A DNA stretch of 64,000 nucleotides from Thalassoglobus sp. JC818 (lineage in GTDB: Bacteria; Planctomycetota; Planctomycetia; Planctomycetales; Planctomycetaceae): positions 372,001 to 436,000 of the forward strand of contig NZ_JBFEFI010000001.1 in the NCBI RefSeq assembly GCF_040717535.1, written 5' to 3'. The position numbers were made by a program, and so were the translations under genes. Under the pieces are notes generated by a model. That model had not been told where the DNA came from, searched no databases, and was given only the letters and a program-made list of their open reading frames with translations. Positions 38,144-46,849 of the stretch are shown in pieces. The stretch's first letter is position 1, and the number at the start of each line of letters is the position of its first letter.

Positions 38144-38644
38144 ATGAACCTTGAAAAGAAATATATTCTTAAGGACCTTTTGAAGATTCGTCAGTCGCGT
38201 GAGGAGAACGCTGCCCGAGCACTCGCCGCTCAGAAAATCCGAGTCGAGGAGGCCGAAGAGCTCGTTCAACAGAGACAACGCGAACTCGAAAGCTATCACG
38301 CCTGGAGAATCGATCGAGAAGCGGAGCTCTACGAAGAGATCATCGATCGCACGATCGAACAAAAAGATCTGGAGTCAGTCCGCTTCAAAATACAGCAAAT
38401 TCGTGACAAAGAACACGAGTACGAAGGCAGAGTCATTCAGGCTAAGGAGCAGCTCGAGGAGGAGAAGAGACAGCTTGTTGAAGATCAGCAGGCCTATCAA
38501 CAAGCGGTTCACAAGCGAGAGAAACTCGACGAGCACAAGCAACTATGGATCACTGAAGCCAAGCGGGTTGCGGAGCTGAACGCTGAAAAGGAACTGGAAG
38601 ACTTCAAGAACCGGAGACGACTTGCAGCCTTCGCTGGATTATGA
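38144..38644 (+). CDS. sctO: SctO, T3SS central stalk (YscO/FliJ-like)
   Basis: 166 residues, one long coiled coil from LEKKYILKDLLKIRQSREEN to the end, rich in Glu, Gln, Lys and Arg, with no globular domain. This is the FliJ/YscO layout: a stalk inside the SctN hexamer that contacts SctV. It starts 12 bp after sctN. Sequence alone would not distinguish it from other coiled coils, but position and length do. Confidence 0.88.
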   Translation: MNLEKKYILKDLLKIRQSREENAARALAAQKIRVEEAEELVQQRQRELESYHAWRIDREAELYEEIIDRTIEQKDLESVRFKIQQIRDKEHEYEGRVIQAKEQLEEEKRQLVEDQQAYQQAVHKREKLDEHKQLWITEAKRVAELNAEKELEDFKNRRRLAAFAGL

Positions 38645-38647
38645 CTC

Positions 38648-39940
38648 ATGACAAAAGCTCTTTCGGCAACAATTTCTGCTACATCCTTGGCCAGCGAACA
38701 AGCAGCTGGAACTCCTGGTGCGACTCAACCACTCGCGGCAGATGTTTCGCTGTTTGAACAAATGCTGAGTGATCAGAACGATCACAATCAAAGTGCGTTC
38801 TGCTGTGATGCAAACGAGAATGCTGGCAACACCGAGAAAGAGCCGCTTCACACATTCGATTCCGATGAAGTCGATCCTCCGGTATCCCGCCAACGTTTCG
38901 AGACAACCAACAACTCGGATATCGATCCGAAAAGTCGCGAGCAACCATCGACGAAGTTCACTCAAAAACAAGAGCAATCTGTCACCCGAACCTTATCACC
39001 GGAAACCAAACGTTTCGAAAGTCATTACGTCAAAGACAACCGCACAGCCGAGCCTCATGATGCAAACGCAACACCCGGAGTGAAGCAGGCGGTAGGTGAG
39101 TCACATCGTCCAGTTCAATATACAGGGGATGTTGCTAAATCGATCGCTGAAGATCGAGGGAAGTCACCTTTAGGAAACGCGGATTCAGCATCCGCTCCAA
39201 ACGTTCCAACAACGACATCGGGGCAGAATTTCGAACCCCCAACTGTTTTTCGGACGTTTCCTACTACTGACAAGTCAACCGTCGTAGCGCCCCATCCTGT
39301 TTTAGATGCAAATCCTGAATCGGGGCAAAATGTCCAAGCTGCGGTGCCTAAGAAATTGGTCGAAGGCCCACTCGTGGATGGGCCGTCAACACCAGAAACT
39401 CCAGGGGCAGACAATCAGAGTATCGAGCACAAGACTGTCACTCGTAGCAAGACGGACAACGATCTGACCAACGGACAATCAGAGCATCACAGCGATTCTG
39501 AAGCGTTTGCTCCTGTGTCTCTTGGAGACGAAGTCCTGCGGGGACTTCAGGACAGTGTGAGACAATCTGACAAAACACTCGCTCCATCGACAAGCGAAAA
39601 ATTGATCACCTACATCGAACAAGTGGTCGACCGAATTGCCATCGTTGAAACCAGCAGTTCAGAGTTCGGTGACATCCACATTGCACTTAAAGATAGTGTG
39701 CTCCCAGATACGGAAGTCGTCGTCTCTCGTCAGCAGGCGATGATCGTTGTGAACTTTCTGACTGGATCGGACGAGTCGGCCCATCTCCTGGAAAGCAACC
39801 AGCGGCTGCTGGAATCGCAACTATCCGGTGCTCTTGATAAGCCGGTTTCCGTGTCAGTTGATGTTTCAGCAGATCAACAAGACGGACGTTCACGCGGGCA
39901 ACGCGACCTTTACACCGAAATGCAGGAGGCTGACTCTTGA
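38648..39940 (+). CDS. sctP: SctP, needle-length regulator (YscP/FliK-like)
   Basis: 430 residues. The first 300 are polar, proline/Ser/Thr-rich and probably extended, as expected for a molecular ruler. The C-terminal domain (about 320-420) has FliK/YscP features: FGDIHIALKDSVLPDTEVVV, MIVVNFLTGSDESAHLLESN and QRLLESQLSGALDKPVSVSV. The latter part switches substrate specificity through SctU. It starts 3 bp after sctO and its stop overlaps the sctQ start. Confidence 0.85.
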   Translation: MTKALSATISATSLASEQAAGTPGATQPLAADVSLFEQMLSDQNDHNQSAFCCDANENAGNTEKEPLHTFDSDEVDPPVSRQRFETTNNSDIDPKSREQPSTKFTQKQEQSVTRTLSPETKRFESHYVKDNRTAEPHDANATPGVKQAVGESHRPVQYTGDVAKSIAEDRGKSPLGNADSASAPNVPTTTSGQNFEPPTVFRTFPTTDKSTVVAPHPVLDANPESGQNVQAAVPKKLVEGPLVDGPSTPETPGADNQSIEHKTVTRSKTDNDLTNGQSEHHSDSEAFAPVSLGDEVLRGLQDSVRQSDKTLAPSTSEKLITYIEQVVDRIAIVETSSSEFGDIHIALKDSVLPDTEVVVSRQQAMIVVNFLTGSDESAHLLESNQRLLESQLSGALDKPVSVSVDVSADQQDGRSRGQRDLYTEMQEADS

Positions 39941-40965
39941 AGCCGCTACAACTTGAAACTATCGATCGCGAAGTGATGGCATTTCGCAATTCACTGCTCT
40001 GTCCGCGACGCGAAATTGGGTTCGCAGTTCAAGACGAACGGTTCCTGCTCACCTTTGCGAATGAAGATCATTGCCGAGCACCGGTCCTCTCATTTGCCAT
40101 CGAAGGATGTCAACTCGATCCGATTTGGATTTCACTGACAGATACCAAGCTGTTTGAAGGCTGCGTCGAATGGCTCGACGAAAACCACCTGGAAGACCTT
40201 CCAGAAGAGTTTGCATCGACGCTCCTCGACAGCACGCTGGGGGAGTTGCTGGAGTCTCTGAGCTCTAAGTTTGGAGACGATTTAGAAATCACAACAGTCG
40301 AGATTGGGACATCGCTGCCTGCGACTGAAAACACTATTCCATTTGAACTCAGTAGTTCTGCCGCTCGGACATTCGGCTCAATTCATTGTAGTAAAGAATG
40401 GTGCTCGCGAATCCAGAAGGCCTTAGCAACAATCAATCACTCAGCATCCAACGACATCAACGCACTGGAGATCGTTGAACTGATCGACCTTGGTTCCGCC
40501 AAACTTCGAATCGATGAACTGACTTCTGTAGAGCCAGGAGATGTTGTGCTATTCGACGAATCTGACCTCCTCGAAGATGGATGTGTCACAGCACAGTTCG
40601 GACAAACAGGGCAACTTCGACTACAGGTCGACGACTCGGACTTAGTTTTTGACAGATGGTCTCCATTCACACAATCTCATTGCCAGCAGGGCGATGAAGT
40701 CCCTCCAACCGTTGCAGGTGATTTGCGAGTTGATCTCCAAGCGAGCTGCGGACGCGTGAACATTTCACTCTCTGAGCTGTCAACGTTGGAGGAGGGAACT
40801 CCAATTCGGAGTTGCGGGACGAATGCAAAAACCGTGGAGTTAAAGAGCTCTAATCAAACTGTCGGCACCGGCGAGCTCATTCAGATTGATGAACAACTCG
40901 GCGTCAGAATTGTCGAATTCTCTTCCAACCGATTGCAACAATTGCTCGCTCCTGCAGCGACTTGA
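39937..40965 (+). CDS. sctQ: SctQ, T3SS cytoplasmic sorting platform (SPOA)
   Basis: 342 residues from a TTG start overlapping the sctP stop (TTGA), with an AGGAGG SD 7 bases upstream. The N-terminal part is divergent. Two SPOA-like regions follow: about 175-235 (LIDLGSAKLRIDELTSVEPG DVVLF) and 262-330 (RVDLQASCGRVNISLSELST then VGTGELIQIDEQLGVRIVEF). SctQ builds the pods below the export gate and selects chaperone-substrate complexes. A second SPOA gene lies at 52397. Alternative internal starts that yield SctQ-C are known in Yersinia, but none was identified here. Confidence 0.9.
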   Translation: MKPLQLETIDREVMAFRNSLLCPRREIGFAVQDERFLLTFANEDHCRAPVLSFAIEGCQLDPIWISLTDTKLFEGCVEWLDENHLEDLPEEFASTLLDSTLGELLESLSSKFGDDLEITTVEIGTSLPATENTIPFELSSSAARTFGSIHCSKEWCSRIQKALATINHSASNDINALEIVELIDLGSAKLRIDELTSVEPGDVVLFDESDLLEDGCVTAQFGQTGQLRLQVDDSDLVFDRWSPFTQSHCQQGDEVPPTVAGDLRVDLQASCGRVNISLSELSTLEEGTPIRSCGTNAKTVELKSSNQTVGTGELIQIDEQLGVRIVEFSSNRLQQLLAPAAT

Positions 40966-41061
40966 ACAGGTCCACAATTCTCGCTCGCTGCAAGAATGAC
41001 CTTGGCACCGCGTTCTGTATTCGGTCAGTCCGTTCGAGTTTGATTCTATCGAGTTTCTCCC

Positions 41062-41985
41062 ATGCAGCCCGGAATTGAAGGCAACAAGATGGCAGTTCTG
41101 GGAGGACTCCAGAACGCCACCTGGCAATTGTCGGCCGCGATGCAAGGTTCGCATCGCGGACAAGCGGTCACAATCCTTCCGGGGGCCAGTGCGACCAACG
41201 TTCAAGACTCGCTGGAAGAACTTACGTTCACGCTCCACGAATCAGAATCAAAAAAACTCGCTGAACGGACAACTCAATCGAAGTCATTTGCTTCTCGCCT
41301 GCACGCTCTGCTGGCAAAGTACGTCACAGCTCTTCCCGAAACACTTTCGCCTGACGAGTTCAGCCAATACGCCGATTTCCTGCGTCGACTCTCCCAGCCG
41401 AATCCGCAAGACCTCGAACGGTTACTTCAGGAAAAATTCGGCGACGATACAACGAGTCAGGTCACAACTCTCGAAGCTCTCGAAGAGCTCTTCAGTAATG
41501 GCGATCACCCTGTTGCCCTCAAAACAGTTCAGGAACTCAAACAGAAATGGCGGGATACGTCAGACTACGGACCGCTCGTCAAGGCAGGGGAGAATGTCGC
41601 CGCGACGGCCACTGAGTTTGAAGCCGCTCTTGCTCCTGACCTCGAGTTGAGAGATTTCTATCGAGAGACCGTTCTCAGTTGGAGCAGCCTGGACGATGCG
41701 TATTCCTCGATTTTGAATCAATTCGGCGGAGAGTCTTTTTCCACTGCCACAGACTTCTTGTTTCAAGCCCTGGGCTGTGAAATGCAGTCGCTCGGTCCAT
41801 CTTGCGATCCGCGAATGCTCTCAGCAATTCGGGATGACATCTACTTCCTGCAAGTTGTTCGCCGGTTTTACGAAGACGTCCTGGAGATCACGGACCGCAT
41901 TGAAGAGACATTTGGAATCACACTATGCAAGCCTCGGAAAACAAAGAAACGGCAGAAGCGATCATCAAGGAAGTTCTCCCGCTGA
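41062..41985 (+). CDS. sctW: SctW, T3SS gatekeeper (YopN/InvE/CopN family)
   Basis: 307 residues. A polar N-terminal leader (about 1-45) is followed by the HrpJ/YopN helical region: SRLHALLAKYVTALPETLSP, LRRLSQPNPQDLERLLQEKF, LRDFYRETVLSWSSLDDAYS, FSTATDFLFQALGCEMQSLG and LSAIRDDIYFLQVVRRFYED. The final 20 residues are Lys/Arg-rich. SctW plugs the gate until host contact and orders translocators before effectors. In Chlamydia CopN the TyeA part is fused; here it is a separate overlapping gene. An ATG at 41089 is a possible alternative start. Confidence 0.9.
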   Translation: MQPGIEGNKMAVLGGLQNATWQLSAAMQGSHRGQAVTILPGASATNVQDSLEELTFTLHESESKKLAERTTQSKSFASRLHALLAKYVTALPETLSPDEFSQYADFLRRLSQPNPQDLERLLQEKFGDDTTSQVTTLEALEELFSNGDHPVALKTVQELKQKWRDTSDYGPLVKAGENVAATATEFEAALAPDLELRDFYRETVLSWSSLDDAYSSILNQFGGESFSTATDFLFQALGCEMQSLGPSCDPRMLSAIRDDIYFLQVVRRFYEDVLEITDRIEETFGITLCKPRKTKKRQKRSSRKFSR

Positions 41986-42212
41986 GAAATCAACGGCGGA
42001 TTGACTCCGGAAAGCTGATGTCTTTGGCGGAGCGTCTGGGGCTTCATGACTGCGAGCCAAAGATCTACTTCCTCCGCGAAATGGCAGGAATCGTCCGTCA
42101 GTTGCCGCTGAAGGTCTTTGAGTCGACGGAAGAGCGATTGCGGCTCATTGACGGAATTCAGGAAGCCCTCGATCTTGCCATTGAAGAAGAGGAAGAAGAG
42201 CTCGAAGCGTAG
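41925..42212 (+). CDS. tyeA: TyeA-like gatekeeper partner
   Basis: 95 residues, overlapping the last 61 bp of sctW in the -1 frame. It matches TyeA: LMSLAERLGLHDCEPKIYFL, REMAGIVRQLPLKVFESTEE and RLRLIDGIQEALDLAIEEEE. TyeA binds the C-terminus of YopN to hold the gate shut. Length (TyeA of Yersinia is 92 residues) and position agree. The strongly acidic C-terminus is longer than usual. Confidence 0.88.
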   Translation: MQASENKETAEAIIKEVLPLRNQRRIDSGKLMSLAERLGLHDCEPKIYFLREMAGIVRQLPLKVFESTEERLRLIDGIQEALDLAIEEEEEELEA

Positions 42213-42238
42213 GGTACAGTAAACGAGGAGAAATACTC

Positions 42239-42628
42239 ATGGCAGCAGCATTCTGGGTCTCGCAGACAATGAGCGACTTCGGACGATCTTTGGGATTCGA
42301 TGATCTCACATTTGACGAGCGAGGCATGCTTCATCTTGCATTCGACGAGCTGGGAACACTGGGACTCGAACAGCAGGACAAACAGGTTTTGATCTATCTC
42401 ATGCGGTATTTCTCACATGCTGAACCCGCGACACTCCTGAAATCCCTACAAATATGTCACCATCGCTTGCATGACTTCGACTGGTGTCAAGCTGCGCTGA
42501 TGAAAGATCATCACCTCGCGATCGCGACAACGCTTCCTCACCAAGACTTCCAATTGTCCCGTCTCGAATCTGTCATCGACCAGCTAGCAACCATGCACGA
42601 CGAGGTTGCAAGCATCTCCTATCGCTGA
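42239..42628 (+). CDS. SycN-like chaperone of the gatekeeper (CesT family)
   Basis: 129 residues with a GAGGAG SD. The opening VSQTMSDFGRSLGFDDLTFD followed by RGMLHLAFDELGTLGL is a clear class I chaperone start. The later helices are YLMRYFSHAEPATLLKSLQI and LESVIDQLATMHDEV. It occupies the place of sycN between tyeA and yscX in Yersinia, where SycN with YscB binds YopN. No separate YscB was found. It lacks the L-R-V tail of other chaperones here. Confidence 0.8.
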   Translation: MAAAFWVSQTMSDFGRSLGFDDLTFDERGMLHLAFDELGTLGLEQQDKQVLIYLMRYFSHAEPATLLKSLQICHHRLHDFDWCQAALMKDHHLAIATTLPHQDFQLSRLESVIDQLATMHDEVASISYR

Positions 42629-42803
42629 TCTTAAACAGCAGGACCGGCGTATTCGCTTGAATTCGCATCGGATCATCGCCATCGGCCCCGGGGCAGACGG
42701 CCTCCTGCAAGATCGAAAGTGTCGATCAGTTCTGAAGATAGGCACGGTCTCGACGAATCCGAGCGTGCATCTGCTATCGCGTTGATTTCACCCGGAAGAA
42801 TAA
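42629..42803. other. Intergenic gap in the apparatus operon
   Basis: 175 bp with no supported gene, between the SycN-like chaperone and sctX. A weak SD (GGAAG, about 42793) lies before sctX. Confidence 0.3.
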
Positions 42804-43205
42804 ATGACCGATGTGACACCAAAAATGGATTTCGACGTCGGGGTGGTGAGAATCAGCACTCATCAAGAATCACATGCCGCCCATTCGCCGACAATCGCTG
42901 ACCTGTTGACGCCGTCGCGAACGACCTATGCGTTGCAACTCGAAGAGGTTTTGTACCTGCCTGAATCTCAGGAGCAGCAACTACTCTCAGCGTTGACTCC
43001 GCAGATCACACACACCGAACTCATGAAGCCGCTTGTCTTCAACTCGATGATCGGTCAAGAGATTGAAGAGTTTCAGCGAGCAACGCGAGAGTCAAAATCT
43101 CCCTCTGAACGACGAACTCGCAGGAAAGCACTCAAGACGCTTGAAAATCTGCAGTCGCTCAAGCAGACACTCACGCGCTATCAACATGCACTGCACCGAG
43201 GATAG
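42804..43205 (+). CDS. sctX: SctX (YscX-like) export component
   Basis: 133 residues (YscX is 122). A polar leader is followed by SPTIADLLTPSRTTYALQLE and EVLYLPESQEQQLLSALTPQ. Later come the helical part KPLVFNSMIGQEIEEFQRAT and a basic helical C-terminus with LKTLENLQSLKQTLTRYQHA. YscX is an early secreted protein restricted to Ysc-type systems, where it binds YscY and SctV. The assignment is by position between sycN and a TPR gene followed by sctV, plus size and helix layout. Confidence 0.75.
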   Translation: MTDVTPKMDFDVGVVRISTHQESHAAHSPTIADLLTPSRTTYALQLEEVLYLPESQEQQLLSALTPQITHTELMKPLVFNSMIGQEIEEFQRATRESKSPSERRTRRKALKTLENLQSLKQTLTRYQHALHRG

Positions 43206-43215
43206 GTCGCAACTC

Positions 43216-43629
43216 ATGGACGAACGTCAACGAGATTTCCTGGTGCTGGTTGCATACATCTACCTCCGTCATTCCGACGCCGAAGATGCAGTTTCCTTGC
43301 TGGAAGCGGTTTACATTTCAACTCCGCACGATCGCGATGTCATCCAACTGCTTGCCTATGGATATCTCCAGATCGGAAAGTTTTCTGAGTCCCTTGAACT
43401 CACGAACTATCTACTGGGGGGCAAACAAGAGGAAACGACTGGAATGATTTGGCTCCTGCATTGTCGAGCATTGCAAGGAATGGGAAAGCACGAGGAAGCC
43501 AGAAAACTCTGGAAACAAGTCCAACAGCGATCCGGCCGCGCGAAGCTGTTTCCCACCGACAATTCGCATTTTGAAGGTCTCAGGTCCATTGATGTCTCCG
43601 TCGCTGCGACCTCTCCAGCATTTAGGTAA
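43216..43629 (+). CDS. sctY: SctY (YscY-like) TPR chaperone of SctX
   Basis: 137 residues from the ATG at 43216, 10 bp after sctX. It is built of TPR pairs: FLVLVAYIYLRHSDAEDAVS, VIQLLAYGYLQIGKFSESLE and LLHCRALQGMGKHEEARKLW. YscY is a 114-residue TPR protein that binds YscX and SctV. An open frame extends upstream to 43063 inside sctX in another frame, but that part is not credible. Confidence 0.78.
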   Translation: MDERQRDFLVLVAYIYLRHSDAEDAVSLLEAVYISTPHDRDVIQLLAYGYLQIGKFSESLELTNYLLGGKQEETTGMIWLLHCRALQGMGKHEEARKLWKQVQQRSGRAKLFPTDNSHFEGLRSIDVSVAATSPAFR

Positions 43630-43699
43630 TGGGACCATTTCAACCGCTCATAGCGAAGAGTTTCATTCAATTTAAAGTAATTATTATTGAGTAATCGTC

Positions 43700-45787
43700 A
43701 TGGCACTTAAGTCTTTGCAAAACATTGTTCTTCGAGCGACACGGTTTAGCGACCTAATTCTCGCTGGCGTGATCGTCGCCGTGATCAGCTTGATGATTCT
43801 GCCATTGCCGACAGTCATTGTCGATACCTTGCTGGCATCGAACCTCGGTCTCGCAGTGACGCTGTTGATGATGTCGATGTATATCCAGTCAGTGTTATCG
43901 TTCTCAACTTTTCCGAGTTTGCTGCTCTTTACAACACTGCTTCGGCTATCGCTTAATATCACGACCACACGCCTCATTCTGCTTTATGCCGATGCCGGCC
44001 AGGTGATTGAAACCTTTGGCGACTTCGTCGTCGCAGGCAATCTGGTCGTCGGTGCAGTGATCTTTCTGATCATCACAATCGTCCAGTTTTTGGTGATCGC
44101 CAAAGGCTCTGAACGGGTTGCAGAAGTTGCAGCCAGATTCACTCTCGATGCGATGCCCGGTAAGCAGATGAGCATCGATGCCGACATGCGTGCCGGCGTG
44201 ATCGACATCGATGAAGCCCGACAACGCCGGGCTGAACTTGCCAAAGAGAGTCAATTGTACGGGGCTATGGACGGAGCGATGAAGTTCGTCAAAGGTGACG
44301 CCATTGCGGGCATTATCATTACGTGCGTCAATATCATTGGAGGTCTGATCGTTGGTGTCACACTCAACGGAATGCCGATCTACAAGGCGCTGGAGACTTA
44401 CTCGATTCTGACGATTGGTGACGGACTCGTTTCGCAGATCCCGGCGCTTCTCATTTCCATTACGGCCGGGATTATCGTCACCCGAGTGACCAGCGAAGAT
44501 TCCCCTGCACTGGGGGGAGACATTGGAGCTCAGCTGCTCGCGCAACCGAAGGCACTCATGATCGGGGGAGGCCTGTTGCTCTTGTTTGCCCTCGTCCCGG
44601 GTTTCCCCAAGCCACAATTCATTGCCCTTGGAGCGGCGGTGTCCTTCGTTGGTTTTGCAATCAATCAGGCGAGACGGGATGCAGATTCTGAAGACGACAG
44701 CCATCCGGTTCCTGCGATCGCACCTGCCGGTCAAAAGCCACCGAAATCAGCCCTTGAAGAAGACGAAGAATTCTCGATGTCCGTCCCGCTCATCATGGAC
44801 GTTGCTGCTGAAGTCGAAACAAGGCTCAATCCCAGACATCTCAATGACGAACTGATTCGGATTCGAAAAGCGTTGTATCACGATCTGGGCGTCCCATTCC
44901 CAGGCATTCATTTGCGTTACAACAAAGGTGTCCCGGCAGAAACCTACCGAATTTTGCTTCAGGAAATCCCCGTCGCTGAGGGAAAACTGAAATCCGGGCA
45001 TGTTCTTGCCCGTGAGCGAATCGAGAATCTCCAACTACTCGGAGTCGACATTGTCGAGGAGAAGCAATTCCTACCCGACGTCCCGGCACTCTGGATTCCA
45101 GATAACGAGCAACAGGAATTGAAAGAAGCGGGCATTCCTGTTCTCGACGCTCCACAGATTCTCACGCACCATCTTTCGTTCGTCCTCAAACGATACGCCG
45201 GGGAGTTTTTGGGCCTTCAGGAAACAAAATTCCTTCTCGATAGTATGGACGCTCGCTATGGAGAACTCGTCAAGGAAGTTCATCGAGTAATGCCACTTCA
45301 AAAAATCTCTGAAGTACTCCAACGGCTCGTACAGGAAGACATCTCAATTCGGAATCTTCGCTCAATTCTGCAGGCTTTGATCGAGTGGGGACAAAAAGAG
45401 AAAGACACCGTTCTGCTGGCTGAGTATGTCCGATCGAGCCTGAAGAGATACATCAGCTACAAGTACAGCAAGGGACAAAACGTACTCGCCGTTTACCTGC
45501 TGGAACAAAACGCTGAGGAGACAATTCGTAAGGCGATTCGTCAAACGTCAGGAGGAAGTTTCCTGGCTCTGGACCCGGACACAACAGCCCAGTTTGTCCA
45601 AACGATCAAAAGCAAAATCGGTGATCTCGGACAGGCGATGGAGATTCCTTGTCTACTCACATCGATGGACGTTCGACGCTATGTCAAACGGCTCCTGGAA
45701 CTTGAGTTGCCTCGATTGCCAGTTCTCTCATACCAGGAGCTCATCGAAGATATTTCGCTGCAGCCATTAGCGAAGATCGATGTTTGA
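43700..45787 (+). CDS. sctV: SctV, T3SS export gate (FHIPEP family)
   Basis: 695 residues. The N-terminal half has about eight transmembrane helices (FSDLILAGVIVAVISLMILP, VTLLMMSMYIQSVLSFSTFP) with the FHIPEP loop (RFTLDAMPGKQMSIDADMRA and GAMDGAMKFVKGDAIAGIII). The cytoplasmic half (about 350-695) has VDIVEEKQFLPDVPALWIPD, RYAGEFLGLQETKFLLDSMD and RRYVKRLLELELPRLPVLSY. It forms the nonameric substrate-docking ring. It is the last gene of the main apparatus block. Confidence 0.97.
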   Translation: MALKSLQNIVLRATRFSDLILAGVIVAVISLMILPLPTVIVDTLLASNLGLAVTLLMMSMYIQSVLSFSTFPSLLLFTTLLRLSLNITTTRLILLYADAGQVIETFGDFVVAGNLVVGAVIFLIITIVQFLVIAKGSERVAEVAARFTLDAMPGKQMSIDADMRAGVIDIDEARQRRAELAKESQLYGAMDGAMKFVKGDAIAGIIITCVNIIGGLIVGVTLNGMPIYKALETYSILTIGDGLVSQIPALLISITAGIIVTRVTSEDSPALGGDIGAQLLAQPKALMIGGGLLLLFALVPGFPKPQFIALGAAVSFVGFAINQARRDADSEDDSHPVPAIAPAGQKPPKSALEEDEEFSMSVPLIMDVAAEVETRLNPRHLNDELIRIRKALYHDLGVPFPGIHLRYNKGVPAETYRILLQEIPVAEGKLKSGHVLARERIENLQLLGVDIVEEKQFLPDVPALWIPDNEQQELKEAGIPVLDAPQILTHHLSFVLKRYAGEFLGLQETKFLLDSMDARYGELVKEVHRVMPLQKISEVLQRLVQEDISIRNLRSILQALIEWGQKEKDTVLLAEYVRSSLKRYISYKYSKGQNVLAVYLLEQNAEETIRKAIRQTSGGSFLALDPDTTAQFVQTIKSKIGDLGQAMEIPCLLTSMDVRRYVKRLLELELPRLPVLSYQELIEDISLQPLAKIDV

Positions 45788-46127
45788 GTCAGCTGGTTCT
45801 GAACTTCAACGCCTGAACTTTTCCGTGAACAAATCAGTTTGACCATTTGCGATCCTGTTCTTAACATATCGGTCCGCAGACCAGCCAGCCCCATTTGATT
45901 GATCTCCCCCCAACCAGTCCTCGAATTGCGTTCAAGGATTCTGTTGAAGAGTCCATTGAAGAAATGTCGCAGGGATCATTCGCTGAGTCATCCCTCAAGC
46001 AAGGCTTGACGACGCTGGAGGTCCGGCTGGTTTTCTGATATTCAGATGCGGAAGACCCGACACATCGGTGGCGTTCTGGAGTCAACGGAAAGCTGTCATC
46101 CATTTCGCAGCACGAAAAGGAGTTTTT
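45788..46127. promoter_or_regulatory. Intergenic region between sctV and sigma factor gene
   Basis: 340 bp. A 47-codon frame starting with TTG at 45895 (MIDLPPTSPRIAFKDSVEES then ending LTTLEVRLVF at 46038) has natural-looking composition but no SD; it is kept as a finding, not a gene. The sigma-factor promoter should be in the last 100 bp. Confidence 0.35.
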
Positions 46128-46757
46128 GTGACGTCGAACTCTGTCACTCTATGGTTGCGTGCAATCGAACAGAAGGACGAGGACGGTGCGCAGCAACTGT
46201 TCAATCGATACTTTGAACGACTTGTCACGCTGGCGAGAAAGAGGCTCCACGGAGCGACGAGACGCGTTGTCGACGAAGAAGATATCGCGATCATGGCGCT
46301 TTACGATTGCCTCGCAAATGTTCGCGACGCAAAGTTTCCTCAGATCAAAGACCGTCAACACTTGTGGCGACTGTTGGTGACCATCACCGAGTGCCGAGTT
46401 CACGATGCCACACGCAGACAGACGACGACCAAACGCGGATCTGGACGTGTTCGTGGAGAATCTGTGTTCGTTTCAAATGGAGATGAAAAGCAATCCAACG
46501 GCTTGGCAGAGATTCCGGATCAGATGCCAACAAGTGACGACCTGACAGCTTTGTCCGAGGAATTTCAATCGCTCCTCGCAGAACTGCAGGACGATAACCT
46601 CCGGGAAGTTGCCAAGCTTGTGATGGCCGGATACTCGACAGCTGAAATCGCCGAAAAACTGGATCGAACACAACGCACGATCCAGCGTCGCGTTGAAATG
46701 ATCCGCGAAATTTGGGTTGAGTATGATCAACAGATTGAACGTGACCAGGATTCGTGA
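46128..46757 (+). CDS. ECF-type RNA polymerase sigma factor
   Basis: 209 residues from a GTG start with AAGGAG 5 bases upstream. Region 2 is LWLRAIEQKDEDGAQQLFNR then YFERLVTLARKRLHGATRRV, and VDEEDIAIMALYDCL. Region 4 is LREVAKLVMAGYSTAEIAEK then LDRTQRTIQRRVEMIREIW, the helix-turn-helix that reads -35 elements. This form is common in Planctomycetes. No anti-sigma factor gene is adjacent; the zinc-finger-like N-terminus of the kinase at 30245 could be relevant. A role in transcribing the locus is inferred from position. Confidence 0.92.
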   Translation: MTSNSVTLWLRAIEQKDEDGAQQLFNRYFERLVTLARKRLHGATRRVVDEEDIAIMALYDCLANVRDAKFPQIKDRQHLWRLLVTITECRVHDATRRQTTTKRGSGRVRGESVFVSNGDEKQSNGLAEIPDQMPTSDDLTALSEEFQSLLAELQDDNLREVAKLVMAGYSTAEIAEKLDRTQRTIQRRVEMIREIWVEYDQQIERDQDS

Positions 46758-46849
46758 AACTGCAGGAGTGGGCCAAGTCAAAGCAAGCTTTCACACAATC
46801 CAACAACCATTCGAATTTCAAAACTGAGCCTTACTGATCCGTGTTCGCA

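Noticed and set aside
41925-41985. Programmed -1 frameshift site joining SctW and TyeA
   Set aside because: A-rich sequence is present but no X-XXY-YYZ heptamer lies in the SctW frame, so it is only mentioned as a possibility.
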